From: Pedobacter sp. L105
GTDB taxonomy: Bacteria > Bacteroidota > Bacteroidia > Sphingobacteriales > Sphingobacteriaceae
Length of the DNA: 64,000 nt
Assembly: GCF_009765875.1 (NCBI RefSeq)
Contig: NZ_LMUP01000016.1
Span: forward strand, 4,534 to 68,533
Reading direction: 5' to 3'
Shown: positions 17,953 through 26,614 of the stretch, in pieces
Numbering within the stretch: position 1 is the first letter of the stretch
Layout: every line of letters starts with the position of its first letter
Position numbers and translations under genes: made by a program
The notes under the pieces: generated by a model
The model's database searches: none
Seen by the model: only the letters and a program-made list of their open reading frames with translations
Told to the model about the DNA's origin: nothing

Positions 17953-19170
17953 ATGAAATCTTTTTTCTGCTCAATTCTTTTCTTATTATTTTCCTGTGGT
18001 ATCTACGCACAAGAAATTAACCCCTTTACTACTGGATTCGAGGAAACGCTTCCTTCAAAGATCTTGGGACAGGAGCGTAAAATTTGGATACATATTCCTA
18101 ATAGCAACGGAGGAAATAAAAACAAAAACAACGGACGTTATCCTGTAATCTATTTATTAGATGGAAGTGAAAATTTCAATACCGTTGTAAGTATTACAGA
18201 ACATATGAGTGAATACAGCCTTTGTCCGCCAATGATTGTGGTTGGAATCGTACCTTCAAATAGAGTGAGCGAACTAACAATTGGTGCCGACAAAGAATTG
18301 CCTGGAGTTGTTGGCAATGGTGAAAAATTCATGTCTTTTGTAGAGAAAGAACTTATTCCTTATATCGATGTGACTTATCCGACCACATCTTATAAAACCT
18401 TTATTGGTCATTCCCTTGGGGGCTTAACAGTTATAAACACTTTCCTTCATAAACCGAATTTATTCAATTCCTATGTTTCTCTCGATGGATCTTTGTGGTG
18501 GGATAATCAAAAAAATGTAAAAGAAGCAAAAACGATTTTACCCAATCAAAATTATAAAGGAAAAACATTGTTTATCGCCATGGCCAATCGTCTGGAAAGA
18601 GGAGTAGATACACTAAGTGTTCAAAAAGATACTAGTGGGTCTACCGCCCTTATCCGTAGTAATTTAGAATTCATCAGAGACCTATCTAAAAACAAAAAGA
18701 ACCAATTGCGTTTCAAATACAAGTTTTACGAAAATGACAATCACCCTTCAGTAAGATTGATCGGGGAATATGATGCACTTCGATTTATCTTTGAGTTTTA
18801 TAAACTTAAAATTTACGACAGCGAATTAAAAGATCCTGATTTCAAATTAGATGCATTACTGGTTGCGCATTACAAGAATGTTTCTGAACAAATGGGTTAT
18901 GATATCAAACCAGATGAAAGCCAAATCAATAATCTTGGATATCAAATGATGGGTAGCAATCAATTCAAAAAAGCAGAAACTTTATTCAAACTCAACATTA
19001 CCAACTATCCAAACAGTGGCAATTGTTATGATTCAATTGGCGATTATTATCTTAAAAACGGGGATAAAACTAAAGCTATAGAGAGTTTCAAAAAAGCTTT
19101 AACGTTGAAACCAATTCCCGAAAGCAAGGAGAAATTGCAGAAGTTATTAAATGAGGAAAAAAAAGAATAA
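17953..19170 (+). CDS. alpha/beta-hydrolase esterase with C-terminal TPR-like tail
   Basis: 405 residues, secreted (signal peptide FCSILFLLFSCGIYAQ, cleavage after residue 20). Residues 25-290 form a PF00756-type esterase of the BesA/esterase D group: oxyanion-region YLLDG, nucleophile Ser154 in GHSLGG, and catalytic His264 in NDNHPSV. From about 315 a helical tail contains a TPR-like unit (NSGNCYDSIGDYYLK, KAIESFKKALTLKP). Such enzymes hydrolyse siderophore esters or acyl esters; nothing here decides between them, although a TonB/PepSY uptake operon follows 366 bp downstream. Its tail is duplicated as a fragment at 6082-6459. Confidence 0.88.
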   Translation: MKSFFCSILFLLFSCGIYAQEINPFTTGFEETLPSKILGQERKIWIHIPNSNGGNKNKNNGRYPVIYLLDGSENFNTVVSITEHMSEYSLCPPMIVVGIVPSNRVSELTIGADKELPGVVGNGEKFMSFVEKELIPYIDVTYPTTSYKTFIGHSLGGLTVINTFLHKPNLFNSYVSLDGSLWWDNQKNVKEAKTILPNQNYKGKTLFIAMANRLERGVDTLSVQKDTSGSTALIRSNLEFIRDLSKNKKNQLRFKYKFYENDNHPSVRLIGEYDALRFIFEFYKLKIYDSELKDPDFKLDALLVAHYKNVSEQMGYDIKPDESQINNLGYQMMGSNQFKKAETLFKLNITNYPNSGNCYDSIGDYYLKNGDKTKAIESFKKALTLKPIPESKEKLQKLLNEEKKE

Positions 19171-19273
19171 CAGAGCCCTATTATAACCTTATAAATTTAA
19201 TGACAAAAGCAGATATAAAATATGAATACTTAAATTACGCCTTTGAATAAGTTAAATATTCTGCCAGCCCGAC
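18793..19273 (+). repeat. parent copy of the duplicated segment at 6082-6560
   Basis: The 3' third of the esterase gene plus about 100 bp of flank. Identity is high in the coding part and lower after the stop. Confidence 0.8.
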
Positions 19274-19313
19274 TGCATAAAAAAAGAGGTTTTAAGCCTC
19301 TTTTTTTATGCAG
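19273..19313 (+). terminator. terminator after the esterase gene
   Basis: A perfect 17-bp inverted repeat (19273-19289 and 19297-19313), CTGCATAAAAAAAGAGG and its complement, 7-nt loop, with the T run inside the stem. Bidirectional by symmetry. Confidence 0.88.
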
Positions 19314-19457
19314 TAAAATTATTGCTGAAAAACCGTTTTGCTAAAAACCAGATTGGCAGTGATTTGATTTGAAAATAAGCACTAATGCATTTTTATATAC
19401 TCTGTAACTTACAGCACACCCGGCATCTTTATATCATCGATTAAAGGATTTGTTTTA

Positions 19458-19503
19458 TTTAACCACAACTTATTCATGAATAAGTGATATCGCTTATGGT
19501 TAA
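19458..19503. promoter_or_regulatory. nested palindromes upstream of the uptake operon, probable operator
   Basis: CTTATTCATGAATAAG at 19469-19484 is a perfect 16-bp palindrome. It overlaps ATAAGTGATATCGCTTAT (19480-19497), which is palindromic except at one base pair. An outer pair, TTAACCA (19459-19465) and TGGTTAA (19497-19503), encloses both. The cluster lies just upstream of the -7 box at 19521. The next genes are TonB receptor and PepSY genes, so a metal-responsive repressor is a reasonable guess, though I cannot match a named Fur or DtxR consensus. Confidence 0.6.
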
Positions 19504-19520
19504 TTTAGAAAATTATACTC

Positions 19521-19528
19521 TACCTTTG
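19521..19528 (+). promoter_or_regulatory. -7 box of the uptake operon
   Basis: TACCTTTG matches TAnnTTTG. It ends only 7 bases before the ATG at 19536, so the transcript would have almost no leader unless a later start is used. Confidence 0.5.
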
Positions 19529-19535
19529 GCCGCAA

Positions 19536-19922
19536 ATGTTGAAACGTTTTATCGCTATATTGCTACTTGTTACATTGATCAGTTCTACCTGCTCAATGTT
19601 TTTCGTGTATGCAGGTTTTGAGATGAACCGTAAATACATCGCAGAGAACCTCTGTATCAACCGGGACAAACCCTGGCTGCATTGTGATGGCAAGTGCTAT
19701 TTAATGAATAAGGTCAAACAGGCCGAGAAAAATGAAAAAAAGCAGGAAGCTAAGGATAACCTTACCAAAATGGAAGTTTCCTTTTTCCAGGAATCCCATC
19801 GGATTGCCTTTACAGAACCTATTATTTTAGAGGTACACAAAAGCATTTTTACACATTACGCTTATCAATACAGCAGCAGCTATATTGAAGCTATCTTCAG
19901 ACCACCTAAGCAGGTCGTTTAA
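19536..19922 (+). CDS. small membrane-anchored Cys-containing protein of a TonB/PepSY operon
   Basis: 128 residues: an N-terminal hydrophobic segment (about 4-28, a signal anchor), then a short conserved-looking block CINRDKPWLHCDGKCYLMNK with three Cys, a Lys-rich helix, and a His/Tyr-containing tail. I recognise no named domain. Similar small proteins are common ahead of TonB receptors and PepSY proteins in this phylum. The Cys trio (with CDGKC) could bind a metal ion. First gene of the operon; 98 bp separate it from the receptor start. Confidence 0.75.
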   Translation: MLKRFIAILLLVTLISSTCSMFFVYAGFEMNRKYIAENLCINRDKPWLHCDGKCYLMNKVKQAEKNEKKQEAKDNLTKMEVSFFQESHRIAFTEPIILEVHKSIFTHYAYQYSSSYIEAIFRPPKQVV

Positions 19923-20020
19923 TATCTCTATTACCCGTTTTCCGGGTATTCTTATCCATCTTTCTTTTTACAAAAACAAACCGGACGGGTATTGCCCTGC
20001 CGTTTGTTATGATATTTTTT

Positions 20021-22342
20021 ATGAAAAAAATTATATTTCTGATCTGCACAATGTTTTTTGCAGGAAATGTATTTGCCCAAACTATTCACGGTAAAATATT
20101 CGATGCCCTTACTAAAGAACCGATACCAACAGCAACAATAGCTGATACGAGCGGCATAGCTGTAATTTCAGCTACAGACGGTAGTTTTAAGATCAACACA
20201 AAGACCAAAATCTTAAAGATCACATCTGTGGGTTATCAGACCCGGTTGGTAGAAGTCAAGGGCAATATGTTAGCGATTGCCCTGCAATCCAGCACCAGCC
20301 AATTAAATCAAGTGGTAGTTAGTGCTAACCGCACAGCTGAAAAACGCAGTGAGGCACCTATTGCTATTGCTACAATTTCCAGCCAAACCATACAGGATAC
20401 CAAGGCACAGCGACTCGATCAATTGGTTAATAAAGTGAGTGGTGTGAACATGGTGAACTTAGGTAATGAGCAACACGAGATGAGTATCCGCCAGCCGATG
20501 AACACCAACAACCTGTTCCTATATCTCGAAGATGGCCTTCCTTTACGTACATCGGCTGTATTTAACCACAATGCCCTGTTGGAAATGAACATGGCGGCAG
20601 CAAAGACTATCGAAATCATTAAAGGCCCATCATCTGCACTGTATGGCGCCGAAGCCATAGGTGGGGTCATTAACCTTATCACACAAGCGCCACCAGCTTA
20701 CACATCTGGTTATTTGAGCACTCAGCTGAATAACCAGGGCTATAAACGCGTTGACGGACAGATTGGTACAACATCCGGCAAAGTCGGCTTTATCGTTAGC
20801 GGTTATTATGCCAACCAGACCAATGGGCCAATCCAATACAGTGATTTCCACAAGACTGCGGTGACCGCCCGAATGGATTATCAAATTGATAGTGCTACGG
20901 TCTGGACAAACAGCGTTTCTTATATCAATTATTTCAGCGATATGTACGGAAGCCTGGACAGCACCCATTTTGCCCGAAAGAACTATGCCGCGCAAGCTTT
21001 TTTTACCTATCGTAAAGTAACTGCCCTGCGGGCAAGATCAACCATTAGCCATAAATGGAGCGCTAACGGCACAACCAGCGCAACGTTCCTTTACAGGGAT
21101 AACTCGGTTGCCCAGAACCCCTCCTATTCTATCGCTACTTACCGTACCGGCGGCAAAGCCGGCAACCCGATTTCACCAGACTCAGCCAGCGGTAATATCA
21201 ATACCAATGCCTTTAAGTCTTACGGTTTGTTTTTACAACATGTACAGCATTTTAAATTCCTCAACAGCAAGCTGATCATCGGTACCAGTGCCGAGCTCGA
21301 CCCTCAATCGTTTTTTGAGGACTTTATATGGATTAAAAAACAGAGTCAAAACGGGGCAACCAATTATGTAAGCTATACTAAAACCAATCCCGATTCCGTA
21401 CTGGCTAATTACCATACCCTCATCAGTAATTTTGGCTCGTATGCAAACTATGATTTCACCGTTGCACCCGGCCTGCGCTTCTCAACAGCCCTGCGTTATG
21501 ATGCCTTCCAATACGCTTTTGTCAACTCCCTGCCCGGCTCCAAAGTGACAGGCGGCCCATCAACAATCACTGATTACGGAAAAGTGGCACCAAAAATCGG
21601 CCTTACCTATAACTATCACGGCATTGGTTTTTATGGCACCTATAGTGAGGGTTATGTACCACCGCAGATCACCGATGTATTTAGTAAAACTACTAACAAC
21701 GCCTACCTGCTACCGCAAACCTTTAAGAATTATGAGATTGGTGGCTGGCTATCGCTGATACAGAACAAGCTTTACATCGACTATAGCCTATACCTGATGA
21801 ACGGCACCAACGAAATCATCAATGTTCGTCTTCCGGATAATACCAACCAATCACAAAATGCAGGCGCAACCCGTCATAAAGGCATTGAGTACGGCATCAG
21901 TTACCGTCCAACGGACGACCTTTATTTTCGTGTAAGCGGTACCAATGCCGTGCATAAATTTGTTAATTATGTAGCCAGCGGTGTAAATTATAACGGTTAT
22001 GAAATGGCTAACGCACCACACTTTACGGGTAATGCCGAGGCTGTTTATAAACCGCATTACATCAAGGGTCTCCGTATCGGCCTGGAAGAACAGGTAGTAG
22101 GCAAATACTATATGGACAACCTGCAACAGTTTACCTACGACGGTTTTAAAATAACCAATATCCGCGCAGGTTATCAACTTGGCCGTGCCGAGATATGGGT
22201 GAACGCACTGAATATATTTAACACTTATTACGCCACACTGGCAACAGCTTCAGTAACCAATAAGGTAGCTTCTTACAGTTATAACCTGGGCGATCCGAGA
22301 GCGTTTACCCTGGGACTAGCTTATCATTTTGGTAAACATTAA
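20021..22342 (+). CDS. TonB-dependent receptor, siderophore or metal type
   Basis: 773 residues from the ATG at 20021, which gives a clean signal peptide (MKKIIFLICTMFFAGNVFAQ); an ATG at 20009 adds four residues. Carboxypeptidase-like domain at about 22-100, plug at about 105-225 (VVVSANRTAEKRSEAPIAIATIS, IKGPSSALYGAEAIGGVINL), then a 22-strand barrel with the terminal aromatic-Gly pattern GLAYHFGKH. No STN domain and no SusD partner, so it is not a glycan transporter. The neighbours (small Cys protein, PepSY protein) point to iron-siderophore, copper or a similar metal complex. Confidence 0.93.
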   Translation: MKKIIFLICTMFFAGNVFAQTIHGKIFDALTKEPIPTATIADTSGIAVISATDGSFKINTKTKILKITSVGYQTRLVEVKGNMLAIALQSSTSQLNQVVVSANRTAEKRSEAPIAIATISSQTIQDTKAQRLDQLVNKVSGVNMVNLGNEQHEMSIRQPMNTNNLFLYLEDGLPLRTSAVFNHNALLEMNMAAAKTIEIIKGPSSALYGAEAIGGVINLITQAPPAYTSGYLSTQLNNQGYKRVDGQIGTTSGKVGFIVSGYYANQTNGPIQYSDFHKTAVTARMDYQIDSATVWTNSVSYINYFSDMYGSLDSTHFARKNYAAQAFFTYRKVTALRARSTISHKWSANGTTSATFLYRDNSVAQNPSYSIATYRTGGKAGNPISPDSASGNINTNAFKSYGLFLQHVQHFKFLNSKLIIGTSAELDPQSFFEDFIWIKKQSQNGATNYVSYTKTNPDSVLANYHTLISNFGSYANYDFTVAPGLRFSTALRYDAFQYAFVNSLPGSKVTGGPSTITDYGKVAPKIGLTYNYHGIGFYGTYSEGYVPPQITDVFSKTTNNAYLLPQTFKNYEIGGWLSLIQNKLYIDYSLYLMNGTNEIINVRLPDNTNQSQNAGATRHKGIEYGISYRPTDDLYFRVSGTNAVHKFVNYVASGVNYNGYEMANAPHFTGNAEAVYKPHYIKGLRIGLEEQVVGKYYMDNLQQFTYDGFKITNIRAGYQLGRAEIWVNALNIFNTYYATLATASVTNKVASYSYNLGDPRAFTLGLAYHFGKH

Positions 22343-22352
22343 ATCAAATTTT

Positions 22353-23930
22353 ATGATCCGTAAAAACATTTATAAATGGCACCGTATCTGTTCGCTGATT
22401 ATCGCAATACCAGTATTGCTCTGGGCATTGAGCGGTTTTATGCACCCCATCATGACCAATCTGCGACCGGCAATGACTACACAGAGCATTCCCGTAGAAA
22501 GCGTCGACAGCACTAAGATCAAACTGAGCTTACAGCAGGTATTAAAACAAAATAAGATTGACAGTATTTATAGCACGCGACTGGTTCATATCGACACCAA
22601 CTGGTTCTACCAGGTTAAAACCAGTCGGAAATATAACCTGTTATATATTAGCACGAAGAACGGCAATATACTAGCCAAGGGCGATTGGCTGTATGCGCAA
22701 TATATTGCCAGGTTGTTTTTAGAGGGCGCTTCTAAAAAAGATAAAATGCCCGCGATGGATATGTCTATGCCAATGAGCGATGGTATGGATTGTTGCGGTG
22801 AAGCAGCCAGCACCGTATTGAATAATAAAACGGGAGCGCCTATTGAGGGCGCTTCCCTCGTTACTCAATTTGACGAAGAATATAAAACGATCTATTGCCT
22901 GCTACCAGTTTATAAAGTACAGTTTAAGCGTAATGATGGTATCCGCCTGTATGTAGAACCTGCACAAGATCGCTTTGCAGTTGCGGTGGACAAGAACCGG
23001 GCAGCATTCACCAAATTCTTTGATCTGGTACATACCTGGGGATGGATAAATTTTTTAGGCAAGGGGAGATTATTCGTAGAGATGTTCTTTACAGGTTTGG
23101 GCTTTCTTACTGCACTAATGGGTATTTATATTTTCTTTGCTACTAAGAGTAAAAAGGTACCTGGTAATCCGCTAATCAAAGCCAGGCGCAACCACCGCTA
23201 TACTGCCATCATAGCATCGCTCTTTACGCTGATGTTCACCTTTAGTGGCTTTTATCATGCGTTTTCCAAATTAGGCGGGGAAGAAAAAGAAATGAAGAGT
23301 GTTATCCATGGTTTTGCTGCATCCAGCATTAACCTCGATCTGAATAAACTGCAGACTATCGTTAAAAAGCCAATTACCAATATCGGTCTTGTTCAATTTG
23401 ATGGCAAAACCTACTGGCAAGTGTATCTGCAAAGTGATCAGAAAAGCCACAAAAGCAAGGATTTAATGAAAACGATGAGCGCCGATGCAGCTCTGGTAAC
23501 TTATATAAATGCCGCTGATTTCTCAGTTTTAAAGAATGGTGACGAACAATATGCAAAAAGCCTGGCTACTCAATTAAGCAATACTGATCCCAACAAAATC
23601 GTTTCTGCCGAACTCACTACGAAATTTACGGATGAATATAATTTTACAGATAAGCGTCTGCCAGTTTGGAAGATCGATTATCCCTTTAACCATAAACAAC
23701 GACTGTATATAGAAACATCAACCGGAGTGTTAGCTAAAAACACCAATGATGCAGAACTTTATGAGGGCTATAGCTTTGCACTTTTCCATAAACATCATTA
23801 TATGGATTTTGCCGGGAAAACCATTCGTGACATCAGTACGATGATTGGAGCAGCCTTACAGATCATGATGATAATTATTGGCCTGATCTTTTATTTCAAA
23901 TGGAGAAAGCGAAAAATGAAAATAACCTGA
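22353..23930 (+). CDS. PepSY-type membrane protein with Met/Cys-rich insert
   Basis: 525 residues from the ATG at 22353, 10 bp after the receptor stop; a longer frame from TTG at 22329 overlaps the receptor and lacks support. Four membrane spans are visible (about 12-30, 235-260, 280-300 and 500-518), with PepSY domains in the two periplasmic loops and conserved His near the helices (KWHRICSL, FHKHHYMDF). This is the family of inner-membrane reductase-like proteins that accompany siderophore receptors. Residues 132-148 hold a Met-rich run ending in DCC (MPAMDMSMPMSDGMDCC), of a type known from copper-handling proteins. A cuprous or ferrous ion partner is therefore possible. Confidence 0.9.
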   Translation: MIRKNIYKWHRICSLIIAIPVLLWALSGFMHPIMTNLRPAMTTQSIPVESVDSTKIKLSLQQVLKQNKIDSIYSTRLVHIDTNWFYQVKTSRKYNLLYISTKNGNILAKGDWLYAQYIARLFLEGASKKDKMPAMDMSMPMSDGMDCCGEAASTVLNNKTGAPIEGASLVTQFDEEYKTIYCLLPVYKVQFKRNDGIRLYVEPAQDRFAVAVDKNRAAFTKFFDLVHTWGWINFLGKGRLFVEMFFTGLGFLTALMGIYIFFATKSKKVPGNPLIKARRNHRYTAIIASLFTLMFTFSGFYHAFSKLGGEEKEMKSVIHGFAASSINLDLNKLQTIVKKPITNIGLVQFDGKTYWQVYLQSDQKSHKSKDLMKTMSADAALVTYINAADFSVLKNGDEQYAKSLATQLSNTDPNKIVSAELTTKFTDEYNFTDKRLPVWKIDYPFNHKQRLYIETSTGVLAKNTNDAELYEGYSFALFHKHHYMDFAGKTIRDISTMIGAALQIMMIIIGLIFYFKWRKRKMKIT

Positions 23931-23978
23931 TCAGAATATCTGACCGATCAATTCTGCCCTGCTATTCTTGCGTTATGC

Positions 23979-24009
23979 ATAAAAAGAGATCAAAATGATC
24001 TCTTTTTAT
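23979..24009 (+). terminator. terminator of the TonB/PepSY operon
   Basis: A perfect 14-bp stem, ATAAAAAGAGATCA (23979-23992) with its complement (23996-24009) and an AAA loop, ending in a T run. It resembles the hairpin at 17652 in sequence (GAGATCA core). Confidence 0.88.
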
Positions 24010-24042
24010 ATCCTAAACCCCTATTGTGAAGCTGCTGTCCGA

Positions 24043-24705
24043 TTAAGCTTTGGCCAGTAATTTAATATCTTTAGTTTCCAGTATCTGTTTGTCATATCCC
24101 TTTAGAACACTGTTAATCAAAGCTAATCCAAGATCACCGATGGTATTGCCATGCTTTGGGAATAAAAGGTTCAGTAAAGGATATAAAAAACTAATGACCC
24201 TATAATACCCTTTAATATTTTTCTGTCCCGGTTTTGGTTTCATAAATCCGGGACGGAAATTGTAAACCCTTTCAAAGGGCATCCTCATCAATGCATTTTC
24301 AGTTTTGCCTTTTACACGTGCCCACATCACTTTGCCCTTTTCAGAACTATCAGTCTGACCGCCCGATATAAAATCAAAGATCATCTTAGGGTTAAGGCTA
24401 AGCAGTTTGTTAGCAAAGTGCAATGTAGTATCGTAGGTAATATAAGTGTATGTTGGTTCATCCATTCCTAATGAACTTATTCCTGCACAATAAAAACAGG
24501 CATCATAACCTGTTAACTGATCATCAAGTCCATCCAGCTTAAAAAAATCGGGTACAATACATTCTTTAAGTTTTGGATGTATCATACCATAGGGCTTACG
24601 GCCTATAAGAAGTACTTCTTTCACATCCGGGTGTTCCAGGCATTCAAATAATACGCCTTCTCCCACCATGCCGGTAGCACCAGTAATGACAACTTTGATT
24701 TCCAT
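24043..24705 (-). CDS. NAD(P)-binding Rossmann protein, atypical extended SDR
   Basis: 220 residues. The N-terminus carries the dinucleotide loop VITGATGMVGEGV (residues 5-17); then VLLIGRKP, YDACFYCAGISS, and a family-specific RVYNFRPGFMKP near residue 150. The YxxxK pair of classic short-chain dehydrogenases is not evident (YITYDT instead), as in the YwnB/NmrA-like group of epimerase relatives. Substrate unknown. It stands alone between two terminators on the minus strand. Confidence 0.88.
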   Translation of the reverse strand: MEIKVVITGATGMVGEGVLFECLEHPDVKEVLLIGRKPYGMIHPKLKECIVPDFFKLDGLDDQLTGYDACFYCAGISSLGMDEPTYTYITYDTTLHFANKLLSLNPKMIFDFISGGQTDSSEKGKVMWARVKGKTENALMRMPFERVYNFRPGFMKPKPGQKNIKGYYRVISFLYPLLNLLFPKHGNTIGDLGLALINSVLKGYDKQILETKDIKLLAKA

Positions 24706-24872
24706 AATTCAATATACTAATATTAACCTCTTATTTTTCAACTCTCTGGTCAACTATTTTGATGCAAACAAAAATAGGTTCATTACGAATCAACAGTTTT
24801 GTTGAAAAGTCCAATTCACTTTGTTGCAAAGTTCTTATCGCTGCACCTAAAATTAAAATGGACTGATCTGAA

Positions 24873-24903
24873 AAAAAAGCCTTTCAAAATGAAAGGCTTT
24901 TTT
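24873..24903 (+). terminator. orphan terminator hairpin
   Basis: A 14-bp stem, AAAAAAGCCTTTCA (24873-24886) with its complement (24890-24903) and an AAA loop, flanked by more A and T. The nearest upstream plus-strand gene already has a terminator at 23979. So this one either ends an unseen short transcript or blocks read-through into the porin gene. Confidence 0.7.
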
Positions 24904-25070
24904 ATTTAGCAAAAACTAAGAAATAAACAAAATCTGTTTTAAAATGATCTGAACACGCATTTCGAGCTAAACTGGCACAACGGCATTCTTTTAGTATAAG
25001 GGGTTTCAATGTTAAAGTATTTTAATCCAGATTGGAAAACTAATAAATACTACTGATAAAATAAATTGAA

Positions 25071-25131
25071 ATGAAACCATCATAAGCTTTCCGCTTACAA
25101 ACTGTAATGAATAAGCTTATGATAGCTTCAT
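25071..25131. promoter_or_regulatory. 19-bp inverted repeat ahead of the porin gene
   Basis: ATGAAACCATCATAAGCTT (25071-25089) pairs with 25113-25131 at 17 of 19 positions, across 23 nt. It ends 26 bp before the ATG, so it may be an operator or a leader hairpin near the ribosome site. Confidence 0.6.
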
Positions 25132-25157
25132 AACCGCTAAAAAACAATAATATTAAA

Positions 25158-26486
25158 ATGAAAAAACAACTACTAATAGCAGCGCTGGCAGCTATTGCGT
25201 TCCATGTAAATGCACAACAAGAGGCAACGGGAGTTAAAATTAAACAAGATACTATTATTCGCTCTCTTCCTACACCTCTGCCTTCACTTCCTTTTCCTTC
25301 TTCCGACTGGGTAGGTTCACCACTGGTAGGTGTAGATGCTACTCCACCAAATTATCCGCTGACCAAATTATTAGGTTTAAGCAAAAGCAAAGTAAAAATA
25401 TATGGATGGGTGGATATAGGTAGTAACCTGAGTTCTTCAAAACATTCAAATGCGCCTACTTCTTACAATCTGGTGCCTAACAGTATAGTATTGGACCAGG
25501 CAGGTATCAAGTTTGAGAAACAGCCAAATACAACTCAAACAGATCATTTTGACTGGGGTTTTCTTTCTACCACCATATTTGGTACCGATTACAGGTATAC
25601 CACCAGTAAAGGTATTTTTAGCGACCAGTTATTAAAACACAATAACAAATATGGATTTGACCCTGCTGAATTGTATGGAATACTTTATTTTCCAAAGGTA
25701 GCCGATGGTCTGATTGTAAAGGTAGGTCGTTTTATTTCACCAGCAGACATTGAAGCACAATGGGCTACTGATAACTACCTGTATTCACACTCTCTTATGT
25801 TTACTGTTGACCCTTATACTTTTACAGGCGTACAGGGAACACTAAAGCTGGGTACTTACTGGCAGCTTCAGGGAGCCTTACATGCTGGTAATGACATGGC
25901 ACCATGGAGTAATTCGGCAAAGCCAAATGGATTATTGATGGTACGATGGGTATCTAAAGATAATAACGATGGCCTCTGGGGAGGAATTAACTCACTAGGT
26001 AGCGGAGATTATACGAATCAGCATGACGACCTGCAAATGGTGGTTGCAACATGGGGACACAAGTTTAACAATACCTTTCACATGATGACAGAAGGATATT
26101 ATATGTGGCAAAAACATGCGCTGGTAGGCGGTACAGTAAATAACGGCCCCGGACAATCATTTTATGAAGGCGTAGGCCCGGGTGCACTTATTCCGGGAAC
26201 AACCAATGCAGTAGGCGTGGTTAACTATTTCCAGGTTTACTTTTCTCCTAAAAACTATTTATCAGTGCGTAACGATTATCTAAATGACCCTCAGGGTAAC
26301 CGTACAGGCTTTGCGACAAAATATTCGAGTCATACCATAGGCTTTGTACATTACTTCAATAACCTGATCAGGATACGTCCGGAGATCAGATACGAACGTG
26401 CCTATGCGGACGGCATTACCCCTTATGACAATGGAACTAAAAAAGATCAGTATACCGCAGCAATGGATTTAATCGTCCGTTTTTAA
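25158..26486 (+). CDS. outer-membrane beta-barrel porin, BBP2/OmpL-like
   Basis: 442 residues with a signal peptide (LLIAALAAIAFHVNAQ). From residue about 75 the protein shows the PF07642-type porin pattern: KVKIYGWVDIGSNLSSS, NQ/DQAGIKFEK, GRFISPADIEAQWATDNYLYSHS, and alternating aromatic strands ending in DLIVRF with a terminal Phe. It is a general diffusion or substrate porin in the outer membrane; the substrate is unknown. A single gene with its own terminator and a long inverted repeat upstream. Confidence 0.9.
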   Translation: MKKQLLIAALAAIAFHVNAQQEATGVKIKQDTIIRSLPTPLPSLPFPSSDWVGSPLVGVDATPPNYPLTKLLGLSKSKVKIYGWVDIGSNLSSSKHSNAPTSYNLVPNSIVLDQAGIKFEKQPNTTQTDHFDWGFLSTTIFGTDYRYTTSKGIFSDQLLKHNNKYGFDPAELYGILYFPKVADGLIVKVGRFISPADIEAQWATDNYLYSHSLMFTVDPYTFTGVQGTLKLGTYWQLQGALHAGNDMAPWSNSAKPNGLLMVRWVSKDNNDGLWGGINSLGSGDYTNQHDDLQMVVATWGHKFNNTFHMMTEGYYMWQKHALVGGTVNNGPGQSFYEGVGPGALIPGTTNAVGVVNYFQVYFSPKNYLSVRNDYLNDPQGNRTGFATKYSSHTIGFVHYFNNLIRIRPEIRYERAYADGITPYDNGTKKDQYTAAMDLIVRF

Positions 26487-26496
26487 TTAAAATAAA

Positions 26497-26537
26497 CAAA
26501 CAAACCGGATTAATCAATTGACGATCCGGTTTGTTTG
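26497..26537 (+). terminator. terminator after the porin gene
   Basis: A perfect 14-bp stem (26497-26510 and 26524-26537), CAAACAAACCGGAT and its complement, with a 13-nt loop. It starts 11 bp after the stop. Confidence 0.82.
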
Positions 26538-26614
26538 ATCATTCATATTTTAATGCATCAATTGCATTCGCTTTAGCTACTTTAAATTTTGCAGGCTTAC
26601 CGTTATTAAGGCAA

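Larger units (their letters stand above)
19171..19535. other. 365-bp gap with terminator and a palindromic promoter region
   Basis: The left part holds the esterase terminator (19273-19313). The right part holds nested palindromes and a -7 box for the uptake operon. No gene is seen between them. Confidence 0.6.
24706..25157. other. 452-bp gap with an unassigned terminator and a long hairpin
   Basis: Contains the hairpin-T-run at 24873-24903, not next to any gene end, and a 19-bp imperfect inverted repeat at 25071-25131 ahead of the porin gene. No protein gene is seen. Confidence 0.6.
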
